Assembly (NCBI RefSeq): GCF_047777955.1
Contig: NZ_CP180537.1
Location: 2,232,001-2,296,000 of the forward strand
From: Didemnitutus sp047777955
GTDB taxonomy: Bacteria > Verrucomicrobiota > Verrucomicrobiia > Opitutales > Opitutaceae
Direction of reading: 5' to 3'
DNA: 64,000 bases
Shown in pieces: positions 9,077-18,121 of the stretch. The first letter of the stretch is position 1, and every line of letters begins with the position of its first letter. Position numbers and translations under genes: made by a program. The notes below the pieces were generated by a model. That model was not told the origin of the DNA and searched no databases. It saw nothing but the letters and a program-made list of their open reading frames with translations.

Positions 9077-10993
9077 ATGAACAAATTTTCCGCTTTGCTT
9101 TCCCTGTTCAGCGTCCTGGCCGTCCTCGCGCCGGCCCAGCCCGCCACCACCGGCCCGATGCCGACGCCGCCGAGCGATTACCGGGCCGACGCCCGCCGCG
9201 CCGCCTACCTCGCGCGCGCGAACGAGGTGCTGCAATGGTATGTCGACTCGGTGAAGCCCGGCGACCCCGCGACCTTCGGCTCCGGCCAGATCGCGGCCAA
9301 GCTCGCCCGGCACGAGGACGCCGCGGCGGTGTCGGCCCGCGTCATCGAGCTCATGCGCGGCCCGCAGAGCGCAGACATGTTCTGGATGTTTCCCTGGACG
9401 GCGATCTCCTACCTCGGCCGCGATCAGCTCACGCCCGAGGCCAAGGCCGCGATCCGCGACGCCTGGCGCACGTATTTCCCGATGCGCGGCGACACGGAGA
9501 ACCATTGGGCGATGTATTACACCTCGCTCTACCTGATGACGGAACTCTACCCGGATGATCCCGCGGAGAGCTGGTTCAACGGCAAGAGCTCGGCCGAGAA
9601 CCGCGCCGAGGCGCGCGACTACCTGATCCACTGGATGGACCTGGCGACGACGATCGGGCAGGGGGAGTTCAACCCCACGCACTACATCGGCGAATACGCC
9701 ATCCCGATGCTCTATCTGTCCACCTGGGCCACCGACCCCGCGATGCGGATCCGCGGACGCATGAAGCTCGACTGGATCCTCGCCGACCTCGCCGAGAACA
9801 CCCTCAACGGCGTCCTGCGCGGCCCGAACGCCCGCACCGACGACACCTCGGTCATCCAGCGCTGGTTCGCGCTCTCGTCTTATTTCAGCTGGCAGTGCTT
9901 CGGCAACACGCCGCCGCCGCCGAGCTACGGCGGCTTCGGCATCTGGTTCGCGGTCGCCGCGGCCAATTACGACGTGCCCGAGGTGATCTTCCGCCTGGCG
10001 AACGACCGCAGCGAGGACTACCTGCAGCACGACCTCAAGCGCAGCCGCCGCCGCTGGCGCTACAGCGACGTGCTGATGGCGCCGGTCTACAAGACCAACT
10101 ACATGCGGCGCGACTACGCCGTCGGCTCCTACCAGGGCGGCATGACCGATCCGATCCAGACGCACGTCTGGGACGTGACCTGGGCCGTGCCCGATCCGCG
10201 CGGCGTGCACAACACCCTGTTCTCCGCCCATCCCTATGCCTCGGAGCGGATCATGCAGACCTACTTCACCGAGCTGCCCGACCACATGCTCGAGCTGCTC
10301 GCGAGCCAGGGCAAACCCTCCTACGACGTGCCGGACAAGATCCTCGGCGGCTCGCCCTACGAACGCGTCTTCCAGGACCTCGACACCGTGATCGCGCTCT
10401 ACGACATCCCCGCGGGCACGCGCTTCCCGCGGGTGAACGGGTTCTTCTCGAAGGACCTGGTCAACGTGACCGAGGACGCCTCCGGCTGGATCTTCGCGCA
10501 GGGCGGCAACGCCTACCTCGCCTACCGGCCGCTCGCGCCGTTCCACTGGGAACACCTGCTCGGCTATAAGCAGCTGCCCTCGCCCACGGGCGGCTACAAG
10601 TGGGAGCGCGTCGACCGCGGCGACAAGGGCGACAAGCTTCTCGTGAGCCCGCACCTGAAGAACGGCACGATCGTGCAGGCCGCCAGCGCGAGCGAGTTCA
10701 AGAGCTTCGAGGACTTCAAGGCCGCCATCCGCGCGCTGCCCCTCGCGTTCAAGCTCGAGCCCGTGCCGACCGTGACCTTCACGAGCCTGCGCGGCCATGC
10801 GCTGGCCTTCACCTTCGGCGAGGCGCCGCAGGTCGACGGCCGGCCGGTCGACTACTCGAAGTGGAAGCTCTTCGAGGGCCCGCACCTCAACGCCGAGAAA
10901 GGCTCGCGCAAGCTGACCATCACCCAAGGCCGCCTCGAGCGCGTGCTCGACTTCAACACCCTCACGATCACCGACCGCGTGCGCGAGCGCTGA
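9077..10993 (+). CDS. Secreted protein of unknown function, probable alpha/alpha toroid
   Basis: I do not recognise a defined family. The 638-residue protein begins with a signal peptide (MNKFSALLSLFSVLAVLAPAQPA). Residues about 30-330 are mostly helical, with aromatic patches (MFWMFPWTAISYLG, ENHWAMYYTSLYLM, TYHIGEYA-like NPTHYIGEYAI), as in the (alpha/alpha)6 toroids of polysaccharide lyases and heparinase-like proteins. Residues about 340-640 include YAVGSYQGGMTDPIQTHVW and end in a beta-rich domain (SLRGHALAFTFGE). The toroid plus beta-sandwich plan fits a lyase or glycosidase, but no catalytic motif was identified. It ends five bases before the GH127 start, so it should be co-expressed with it. 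Confidence 0.6.
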   Translation: MNKFSALLSLFSVLAVLAPAQPATTGPMPTPPSDYRADARRAAYLARANEVLQWYVDSVKPGDPATFGSGQIAAKLARHEDAAAVSARVIELMRGPQSADMFWMFPWTAISYLGRDQLTPEAKAAIRDAWRTYFPMRGDTENHWAMYYTSLYLMTELYPDDPAESWFNGKSSAENRAEARDYLIHWMDLATTIGQGEFNPTHYIGEYAIPMLYLSTWATDPAMRIRGRMKLDWILADLAENTLNGVLRGPNARTDDTSVIQRWFALSSYFSWQCFGNTPPPPSYGGFGIWFAVAAANYDVPEVIFRLANDRSEDYLQHDLKRSRRRWRYSDVLMAPVYKTNYMRRDYAVGSYQGGMTDPIQTHVWDVTWAVPDPRGVHNTLFSAHPYASERIMQTYFTELPDHMLELLASQGKPSYDVPDKILGGSPYERVFQDLDTVIALYDIPAGTRFPRVNGFFSKDLVNVTEDASGWIFAQGGNAYLAYRPLAPFHWEHLLGYKQLPSPTGGYKWERVDRGDKGDKLLVSPHLKNGTIVQAASASEFKSFEDFKAAIRALPLAFKLEPVPTVTFTSLRGHALAFTFGEAPQVDGRPVDYSKWKLFEGPHLNAEKGSRKLTITQGRLERVLDFNTLTITDRVRER

Positions 10994-10998
10994 ACGCC

Positions 10999-12936
10999 AT
11001 GGCCCGCCCGACCGTCATCCCGCTGCACGAGGTCCGCTTCCATCGCGGCTATCTCGCGGACCGCGCGCGCCTCGTGCGCGAGGTCGTCATTCCCTACCAG
11101 TGGGAGGCGCTGAACGACCGCGTGCCCGGCGCGGAGCGCAGCGGCACGATCCACAACTTCCAGGTCGCCGCCGGCGAGAAGGCCGGCGAGTTCTACGGCC
11201 TGTGGTTCCAGGATTCCGACCTGGCGAAGTGGATCGAGGCGGCGTCCTACCGGCTGGCGACGCATCCCGACCCGGCGCTCGACGCCGAGCTCGATCGCCT
11301 CATCGCCACCATCGCCCGCGCGCAGCTGCCCGACGGCTACCTCGACACCTACATCCAGCTCGTCGAGCCGGACAAGCGCTGGGCCAACCTCCACGAATAC
11401 CACGAGCTCTACATCGCGGGGCATTTCATCGAGGCGGGCGTCGCGCACTTCCAGGCCACGGGCAAGCGCTCGCTGCTCGACGTCGTCGGCAAGCTCGCCG
11501 ACCTGATCGAGCGCACCTTCGGCGACGGCCCCGGAAAAATTCCCGGCTACTGCGGTCACGAGGAGGTGGAGCTCGCGCTGATCAAGCTCGCGCGCGCGAC
11601 CGGCGAGGCCCGTTACGCGCGGCTCGCCGCGTGGTTCGTCAACCAGCGCGGCACGGCGCCGCTCTACTACGAGGAGGAGATCAAGCGGCTCGGCCTGAAG
11701 AAACTCCCGGTCTATTTCTACCACGATCGCTGGGCCTACCTGCAGGCGCACCGCCCCGTGCGCGAGCAGACCGAGCCGGTCGGACATTCCGTGCGGGCGA
11801 TGTATCTCTACACCGCGATGGCGGACCTCGCGCGCGAGTTGCCCGACGCCGGCCTGGCCGAGGCCTGCCGCACGCTCTGGGAGCAGATCACGCGGCGCCA
11901 CCTCTATATCACCGGCGGCATCGGCTCGGAGTGGATGGGCGAGAAATTCTCCGAGCCCTACGATCTGCCCAACGACCGCGCCTACGCCGAGAGCTGCGCC
12001 GGCCTCGGCCTCGTGTTCTTCTCGCGCCGCATGCTCGATCTCGAGCTGCGCGGCGCCTACGCCGACGTGATGGAGCGCACGCTCTACAACAACGTGCTCG
12101 CCGGCATGGCGCTCGACGGGAAGACGTTCTTCTACGTCAACCAGCTCGAGGTCCGCCCGGCCGAGGCGCACCGGCGCTACGACCATCATCACATCAAGAC
12201 GCAACGCGTGCCGTGGTTCGGCTGCGCCTGCTGTCCGCCGAACATCGCGCGCACCCTGGCGTCGCTCGCCCACTACTCGCACTCGCTCCTGCCCGACGGC
12301 ATCGCGCTCCACCTCTACGCCGCCAGCGAGGCGCGCGTGACTGTCCACGGCGTCGCCGTGCGCCTCGAGGTCGAGACCGACTACCCGTGGGACGGGCACA
12401 TCGTCATCCGCGTCAAGGCCGCGCGTCCGACGCGCTTCGCGCTCCGGCTGCGCATCCCCGGCTGGTGTTCGGGGGCGAGCGCGACCTGCGACGGCGAAAC
12501 CGTCGATCTCGCCGGCGGCGTGCGCGACGGCTACCTCACGATCGAGCGCGACTGGGGCGCGGCGCACGAGGTGCGGCTCGAGTTCCTCATGCCGGTGCTG
12601 CGCGTGCGGGCCAACCTGCGCGTGCATCACGACCGCGGGCGGGTCGCCCTGCAGCGCGGCCCGCTCGTCTACTGCCTCGAGCAAGTCGACAACGGCCCGC
12701 AGCTGGACCAGCTGTTGCTGCCCCGCGACGCCGAGATCGCCGCGCGCTTCGATCCGGCCGTGCTCGGCGGCGCCGTGGTGCTCGAGGCGGGGGCGCGCCG
12801 GTTGATCGCGGCCGACGATGCGCTTTACTCGACCAGCACGCCGGCGACGGAGCCGGCGAAGCTGACCGCCGTGCCCTACGCGCTGTGGGCCAATCGCGGC
12901 GAAGGAGAAATGTCCGTCTGGATCCACGAATGCTGA
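10999..12936 (+). CDS. Beta-L-arabinofuranosidase, GH127
   Basis: The 645-residue protein has no signal peptide. Active-site elements match Bifidobacterium HypBA1. Glu315 in GEKFSEPYD is the presumed acid/base. The Glu-x-Cys pair AESC (331-333) lies 16 residues later, as Glu322 and Glu338/Cys340 do in HypBA1. FGCACCPPN supplies the Cys pair (411/412) that binds zinc and includes the nucleophile. N-terminal GEFYGLWFQDSDLAKWIEAASY and QLPDGYLDTYIQ are typical. HypBA1 releases arabinose from hydroxyproline-linked beta-arabinooligosaccharides of extensins. Others in the family act on RG-II or AG side chains. The stop overlaps the start of the M28 peptidase gene, which fits a glycoprotein substrate. 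Confidence 0.93.
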   Translation: MARPTVIPLHEVRFHRGYLADRARLVREVVIPYQWEALNDRVPGAERSGTIHNFQVAAGEKAGEFYGLWFQDSDLAKWIEAASYRLATHPDPALDAELDRLIATIARAQLPDGYLDTYIQLVEPDKRWANLHEYHELYIAGHFIEAGVAHFQATGKRSLLDVVGKLADLIERTFGDGPGKIPGYCGHEEVELALIKLARATGEARYARLAAWFVNQRGTAPLYYEEEIKRLGLKKLPVYFYHDRWAYLQAHRPVREQTEPVGHSVRAMYLYTAMADLARELPDAGLAEACRTLWEQITRRHLYITGGIGSEWMGEKFSEPYDLPNDRAYAESCAGLGLVFFSRRMLDLELRGAYADVMERTLYNNVLAGMALDGKTFFYVNQLEVRPAEAHRRYDHHHIKTQRVPWFGCACCPPNIARTLASLAHYSHSLLPDGIALHLYAASEARVTVHGVAVRLEVETDYPWDGHIVIRVKAARPTRFALRLRIPGWCSGASATCDGETVDLAGGVRDGYLTIERDWGAAHEVRLEFLMPVLRVRANLRVHHDRGRVALQRGPLVYCLEQVDNGPQLDQLLLPRDAEIAARFDPAVLGGAVVLEAGARRLIAADDALYSTSTPATEPAKLTAVPYALWANRGEGEMSVWIHEC

Positions 12937-14297
12937 AGTCCCTTACCGCTCTCGGACTCGCCCTCAGCTGCCTGGCGGTCGGACCCGCCCGCGCCGAGGA
13001 CGCCGCGTCGGCCGGCCAGGCCGCGCATGCGATGCTCACCCGGCTGTGCGACGACTTCGGCGGACGCCTGACCGGCTCGGCGCAGAACGCCGCGGCGCTG
13101 GAAGCGCTCGCCGCCGAGCTGCGCGGGCTCGGTTACGCGCCGCAGGTCGATGCGTTCGAGTTCCCCGGCTGGAGGCGCGGCGATGACCGCGTCGAACTGC
13201 TCGCGCCGTTCCCGCGGCGCCTGCGCGTGGCGGCGCTCGCCTACAGCCCGGCCACGCCGGCGTTCGAGGCCGACGTGACCGACCTCGGCGGCCTCGAACC
13301 CGAGCGCGCGCTGGGCGGCACGGCGGGCAAGGTCGGCTTGCTCAGCCCGTCGACGCTGCTGACCGCGCGGCAGATCGGGCAGCGGGCGGCCGAGCTCGGC
13401 TTGCGGGCCGTGCTCTTCATCAACCGCGAGGCCGGCGGCCAGTTGCTGGCGCGCACGGGCAGCTTCATCGGCGAGACCCTGCCGGTGCCGGTCTTCTCGC
13501 TCACCCAGGAGGAGGGCCAGTCGCTCCAGCGCCTGCTCGCCCGCGGCCGCCCGGTGCGGGTGCGTTGCGCTACGACCTCCGCGCCGGTTCCGGTGCGGAC
13601 CGCCAATCTCGTGCTGCGCCTCCCGGGCCGCTCGCCCGAGCGCGTGATCGTCGGCGCGCATTTCGACAGCTGGGACCTCGGGCAGGGCGCCCTGGACAAC
13701 GGCCTGGGCGTCGCGCAGCTCTACGCGCTCGCGCGCCTGCTCCGCGGTGCTGACCTCGCGCGCACGGTGGAGCTGGTCTGGTTCAACGGCGAGGAGCAGG
13801 GCCTCTGGGGCTCGCGTCACGCCGCCGCCGGCCTCGGCGACGCGCCGGTGGTGGCGATGATCAATCTCGACATGGTCGGCGTGCCCATCGCGGTCAACGC
13901 GCTCGGCGATGCGGACCTCGAGGCCGCGCTCGGCCGCTGGCACGCGCGGCGCGCCCGGCCGCTGCCTCAGGGCGTGCAGAACGTGAACTGGTTCGGCAGC
14001 GACCACACGCCCTACCAGCTCGCCGGCGTGCGCGCGGTCACCTTCAACGCCCCGATCCCGCGCGAGTCGGTCCGCTACTATCACGACCGTGCCGACACGA
14101 TCGACAAGCTGCCGGAGCCGATCGTGGTCGATTCGACGCGCACGATTGCCGAGGTGCTGCAGGCGCTGGTGGAGGACGCGGCGCTGACGCCCCGGCGCCG
14201 TTCGGCCGAGGCGACGGAGAAGCTTTTCACGACGTTCGGCCTGGAACCTCGCATGCGCGCCATCGGCTACTGGCCCTTCGCGGCGCGCGTCCCCTAA
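12930..14297 (+). CDS. Secreted M28-family zinc aminopeptidase
   Basis: The ATG at 12930 overlaps the end of the GH127 gene. The 455-residue protein has a signal peptide (MLKSLTALGLALSCLAVGPARA). A PA-type insert lies at about 100-210. The M28 zinc site follows: GAHFDSWDLGQGALDNG (His and bridging Asp), WFNGEEQGLWGS (catalytic Glu and metal Glu), NLDMVG (Asp) and YYHDRADTIDKL (His). All ligands expected for two zinc ions are visible. The enzyme should remove N-terminal residues from peptides in the periplasm or outside. Together with the S51 dipeptidase further on it gives the operon a peptide-degrading side, unusual for a pure polysaccharide locus. Confidence 0.92.
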   Translation: MLKSLTALGLALSCLAVGPARAEDAASAGQAAHAMLTRLCDDFGGRLTGSAQNAAALEALAAELRGLGYAPQVDAFEFPGWRRGDDRVELLAPFPRRLRVAALAYSPATPAFEADVTDLGGLEPERALGGTAGKVGLLSPSTLLTARQIGQRAAELGLRAVLFINREAGGQLLARTGSFIGETLPVPVFSLTQEEGQSLQRLLARGRPVRVRCATTSAPVPVRTANLVLRLPGRSPERVIVGAHFDSWDLGQGALDNGLGVAQLYALARLLRGADLARTVELVWFNGEEQGLWGSRHAAAGLGDAPVVAMINLDMVGVPIAVNALGDADLEAALGRWHARRARPLPQGVQNVNWFGSDHTPYQLAGVRAVTFNAPIPRESVRYYHDRADTIDKLPEPIVVDSTRTIAEVLQALVEDAALTPRRRSAEATEKLFTTFGLEPRMRAIGYWPFAARVP

Positions 14298-14315
14298 TCA
14301 CCCCACCACCACCCC

Positions 14316-16436
14316 ATGCATCTGCTCGGACTCCACTGGCTCGACGCGCTCGTCGTCGTCATCTACGTCATCGCCATCCTCAGCATCGGCAAGATGCTGT
14401 CGCACGGCGTGAAGGGGCAGGGGGACTTCTTCCTCGGCGGGCGTTCGCTCGGCAAGTGGTTCCAGTTCTTCCTCAGCTTCGGCACGATGACGGACCCCGG
14501 CCAGGCGACGACCACGGCGAGCTCCGTCTATCGCCAGGGCGCGGGCGGTGCGTGGCTGGCGCTGATCACGCTTTTCCTCACGCCTTATTACTGGTTCAGC
14601 ACCGTCTGGTTCCGCCGCGTGCGGCTGACGACGATGGCGGACCTGTTTCACGACCGCTTCGGCGGGCGCTTCCTCGCCACGCTCTACGCCATCACCACGA
14701 TCCTGATGGCGGTGGTCGGCATCGCCGGCGGCAACGTCGTCGCGCTCAAGACGCTCCAGCCCCTGATGGTCAAGGAGGCGGCGATCTACACCCCGGCCGA
14801 GAAGCAGCAGGTCGACGGCTACTACGAGTTCGTGCAGCTGCGGCAGCAGCGCGCGGGCGCCACGACGCTGAATCCCGCGGCGGAGGCGCGCTACGCCACG
14901 CTCAAGGGCTACTATGACCGCGGCGAGCTCCAGCCCTACATCACCTACCTGCATCCGGTCACGTTCTACGTCGCGTCCACGAGCCTCGTGGCGCTGTTCG
15001 TCATGCTGGGCGGATTGAAGGCCTCGGCGATGGTCGACGCCATCCAGGCGATGCTGGTGATCGTGATTTCATTCGTGCTGATCCCGTTCGGCCTGCACGC
15101 CGTCGGCGGCGTCACCGGCCTGCACGCGAAGGTGCCGGCCGTGATGTTCAACCTGTTCGGCGGCGACTCCGCCTCGGAATACACCTGGTATTCGATCGCC
15201 GCGCTGCTGTTCGTGCAGTTCGTCGGCATCGTGGGCTCGCAGGCCAACATGACCATCGCCGGCTCGGCGACGAACGAGTTCGCCGCGCGCATCGGCGCCG
15301 TGACCGGCGGCTTCAGCAAGCGCTTCGTCACGATCTCGTGGGCCTACTGCGGCCTGATCGCCATCGCGCTCTTCGGCCTGAACCTGTCCGACTCCGACCA
15401 GGTGTGGGGCCTGCTCACCAAGCAGCTGCTGCCGGTCGGCATGATCGGCGTGATGATCATCGGCATCCTCGGCGGCAAACTCGCGCTGCTCGGCGCCCAG
15501 TCGGTGGTGCTGTCGGGCCTGGTGGTGAAGAATCTCTACGAGCCGCTCTTCCCGGGGAAATCGGAGCGGCACTACATGATCGTGGCGCGCGCCACCGTGC
15601 CGGCGGTCCTCGCCGCGGGCGTGGCGGTCGGCCTCTACCTCAACAGCGTCGTGGCGCTGCTCAAGTTCGCGATTGTGCTCCTCGTCATCTGGGGCGTGCC
15701 GATCACCTTCATCTTCCTCTGGCGCCGGGTGACCGAGGTCGCGGTCAAGGTGCAGGTGCTCGCGACCGTCGCTCTGGTGGCGGTGATCCCCTGGGGCGTC
15801 TCCGCGATCCCGTCGCTCTCCCAGTCGCCGGCCCTCACGCTCATGACGCGCGAGCGGGTCGTGACGGTCACCACGGCCGCGGTCTCCGCCGACGTGGCGG
15901 CCGGGCGCGCGCGCGCCGAGGGCGAGCGGATCACCAAGCAGCGCCGCATCGAGCCGGTCTCGGTCTATTTCGAGGAAGGCGTCGCGCCGGTCGATCCGTC
16001 CCGGCCGGATTCGCCGCGGCAGGGCCGCGGGCTGTTCCGGGCTGAGATCTACCTGCTCAAGCTCCTCGGCTTCGACGTCGCGTCGTTCACGCCGGCGCAG
16101 CTGATGGCCGGCCGCTACCTTGTCGACGGCCTGTTCCCGATCGTGCTGCTGATCGCGGTGAGCCTGCTCACGCCGCGGACCGACGCCCGCCGCGTGGATC
16201 GCTTCTATGCGCGCCTCAAGACGCCGGTCGCGGCCACGCTGGCGGAGGATGAGGTCGAGGTGGAGAAGAGCTACGCGGAGCCCACGCGCTTCGATCACCA
16301 GAAGCTCTTCCCGCGCACCGACTGGGAATTCACGAAGTGGGACCGGCAGGACTGGCTCGGTTTCATCGCCTGCTGCGGCCTGGTCGGACTGGTCCTGATC
16401 GTCTTCAAGGCCGTGCTCATGCTCGGCAGCGCCTGA
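14316..16436 (+). CDS. Sodium/solute symporter (SSS family), extended form
   Basis: The 706-residue protein has many membrane segments and the SSS features: GDFFLGGRSLGKWF near residue 35, then SFGTMTDPGQATTTASS. Two parts are unusual. A hydrophilic insert of about 55 residues (VKEAAIYTPAEKQQVD to YDRGELQPYI) splits two helices at about 150-210. A second hydrophilic stretch of about 80 residues (TRERVVTVTTAAVSADVAAGRA onward) precedes another helix near residue 600. At about 500-600 residues the standard family is shorter. Likely substrates are sugars, amino acids or small peptides released by the operon. It starts 18 bases after the M28 gene and precedes the S51 gene. Confidence 0.9.
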   Translation: MHLLGLHWLDALVVVIYVIAILSIGKMLSHGVKGQGDFFLGGRSLGKWFQFFLSFGTMTDPGQATTTASSVYRQGAGGAWLALITLFLTPYYWFSTVWFRRVRLTTMADLFHDRFGGRFLATLYAITTILMAVVGIAGGNVVALKTLQPLMVKEAAIYTPAEKQQVDGYYEFVQLRQQRAGATTLNPAAEARYATLKGYYDRGELQPYITYLHPVTFYVASTSLVALFVMLGGLKASAMVDAIQAMLVIVISFVLIPFGLHAVGGVTGLHAKVPAVMFNLFGGDSASEYTWYSIAALLFVQFVGIVGSQANMTIAGSATNEFAARIGAVTGGFSKRFVTISWAYCGLIAIALFGLNLSDSDQVWGLLTKQLLPVGMIGVMIIGILGGKLALLGAQSVVLSGLVVKNLYEPLFPGKSERHYMIVARATVPAVLAAGVAVGLYLNSVVALLKFAIVLLVIWGVPITFIFLWRRVTEVAVKVQVLATVALVAVIPWGVSAIPSLSQSPALTLMTRERVVTVTTAAVSADVAAGRARAEGERITKQRRIEPVSVYFEEGVAPVDPSRPDSPRQGRGLFRAEIYLLKLLGFDVASFTPAQLMAGRYLVDGLFPIVLLIAVSLLTPRTDARRVDRFYARLKTPVAATLAEDEVEVEKSYAEPTRFDHQKLFPRTDWEFTKWDRQDWLGFIACCGLVGLVLIVFKAVLMLGSA

Positions 16437-16456
16437 TCCTTCCTCTCATTTTCCCC

Positions 16457-17269
16457 ATGCGAAACCTCTCCGTCTCCCTCCTGCGCCGTTGCCTGCTCCC
16501 CCTGGTCGTCGGCTTTCTCGGTTTGCTCGCCGCCGCCCGGGCGGCGACCGCCCCGCTGCCGTCCGTCATGGTCAGCGGCGGCACGATGATGAACGGCGAT
16601 CACTTCGCCGACAGCAACCTGCCGGCGCTTCGTGAGCATTTCGCGGGCTGCCACCGCATCGCGATGGTGCTGCACGCCACGCCGGCGAAGGACCTCGACC
16701 ACATGGAGCAGCGCCTGCAGAAGGCGTTCGAACATCTCCTCGGGGCGAAAGCCGAGTCGCTGCACCACTACGACGCGGCCGGCCAGCGGGCGTTGCTGGA
16801 GTCGGTGGACGGCATCTTCGTCGGCGGCGGCGAGACGTTCGTGCTGCTCGCCGAGCTGTATCGGCTGGACCAGCTGTCGGTCATCCGCGCGCGCGTCGCG
16901 GCGGGGATTCCCTATCTCGGCACCAGCGCCGGCGCGAATGTCGCCGGCCTGGTCATCGGCACCACCAACGATTTCCCGGTCGCGGAGATCCCGTCGCGAC
17001 GCGCGCTCGGCATCTTCCCGGCGGTGATCAACCCGCACCACCCGCTGCCGGCGGAGGCGGAGTTCCGGGGACGCGCGGGTAAGATCGGCTATTACCTGAA
17101 ATTCAATCCGAAGGACCGCGTGCTGGGCATCGGCAACGCCTCGCTCGTGCGCTTGCACGGCGGCCAGGTGAAGGTCGTGGCTGGCGCGGCCTGGCTGTAT
17201 CAGGCGGGACGCACGCGCGAGCTCCATCCCGGCGATTCCGTGCCGGAGCTGCTCGCGCCGGCGCCCTGA
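16457..17269 (+). CDS. Secreted S51 dipeptidase (PepE-like)
   Basis: About 270 residues from the ATG at 16457; an in-frame opening extends further upstream but the signal peptide (MRNLSVSLLRRCLLPLVVGFL...ARA) begins here. The S51 core is clear: GIFVGGGETFVLL, then LGTSAGANVAG with the nucleophilic Ser in the elbow, NDFPV, and VINPHH with the catalytic His. S51 covers alpha-aspartyl dipeptidase (PepE) and cyanophycinase. Size and DFPV/NPHH motifs favour the PepE side. PepE is normally cytoplasmic, so the signal peptide is notable. It is the last gene of the region B operon and meets the convergent mutarotase-like gene after seven bases. Confidence 0.85.
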   Translation: MRNLSVSLLRRCLLPLVVGFLGLLAAARAATAPLPSVMVSGGTMMNGDHFADSNLPALREHFAGCHRIAMVLHATPAKDLDHMEQRLQKAFEHLLGAKAESLHHYDAAGQRALLESVDGIFVGGGETFVLLAELYRLDQLSVIRARVAAGIPYLGTSAGANVAGLVIGTTNDFPVAEIPSRRALGIFPAVINPHHPLPAEAEFRGRAGKIGYYLKFNPKDRVLGIGNASLVRLHGGQVKVVAGAAWLYQAGRTRELHPGDSVPELLAPAP

Positions 17270-17276
17270 GGCGCCT

Positions 17277-18120
17277 TCAGCGCGGCGCGCCGAAACCGTA
17301 GCGGAGGTGCCACTCCAGCGTGGCGCCGGGCGCGAGCGTGGCGGCGAGATACGGCTCGATGGAAAACGTGTGGCCGTTGCCCCACACCGCGCACTCGCTC
17401 GGCACGAAGCTCGTGGCGAAGTCGACGTGCGTGAGTGGGGTGGCTCAGGCGGCAGCGCAGCGGCTCGCCTGCGGGCAGGCCCAGCAGTTCGAACTGGCCG
17501 TCGTGCAGGCCCTGGAAGACGCGCTTCTGGGTGAATCGTCCGGCGGCGAGGGCGAAGCCCGGGTTCTCCGGCAGCGTGGCGCTAGGCGGGAGATCGAGCG
17601 CGATCCGGCCGTCCGTCAGGGCGAAGAACGGGTGGACGAACCACTCGAGGGCGAGCGGCGCCCCGCCGTGGTTGGTGAGGCGCGAGGTCGAGCGCAGCTC
17701 GCGGCCGAAAAGTTCGACCGTGCGCTCGAGCTGGTAGTCGAAGCCGGCCGCCGCCTGGCGTGTCCGCCAGCGCGCGCCGCAGGAAAACGGGCTCACGCTC
17801 CAGGCGCAGGGGGTGACGACGCGCAGCGCGCCGCCGTCCTCCGCGATCTCGCCGGCGCCGCAGGCCACGCCCCGCGGACCGTTCCAGGTGAGCGGCGCGC
17901 CGCCGCGCGTGCGGTGGCGGAACGACTCCGGCGCCCCCTGGCCGTTGAACGGCAGCGGCGTGGGCGAGGGCCACTCCGGGCCGGTGAGCAGCGGGCCGGC
18001 GGAGCGGTCGTGGACCTGCCAGATGTAGCCGCCCCAGGCGAAACGCGGACCGAGGTGTGCGCGATCCGTCTCGGGATCGAGGAACTCGACGCGCAGTTCG
18101 CCGTTGCTGACTTCGAGCAT
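17277..18120 (-). CDS. Aldose 1-epimerase (mutarotase)-like protein, frameshifted
   Basis: The minus-strand frame from 18120 (MLEVSNGELRVEFLDPETD) has the galactose-mutarotase fold look: FAWGGYIWQVHD, ERTVELFGRELRSTSRLTNHG, ALEWFVHPFF. It goes out of frame at the G run 17437-17440. With one G fewer it reads SHPLTHVDFATSFVPSECAVWGNGHTF in pieces and ends WHLRYGFGAPR at the stop 17277-17279. As it stands, the original frame runs on to 17200, under the S51 gene. Repaired length is about 280 residues. Mutarotase-like proteins interconvert sugar anomers or only bind sugars; no activity can be assigned. It is last in the minus-strand region C operon. Confidence 0.72.
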
Positions 18121-18121
18121 G

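Noticed and set aside
8036..10927. Long open frame of 963 codons on the minus strand
   Set aside because: It lies opposite three convincing genes, is rich in Arg/Ala/Val/Gly without any family motif, and is the kind of antisense opening expected in very GC-rich coding DNA.
14316..16436. SusC/SusD-type uptake system in region B
   Set aside because: No SusD-like lipoprotein or receptor is present; the transporter is an SSS symporter.
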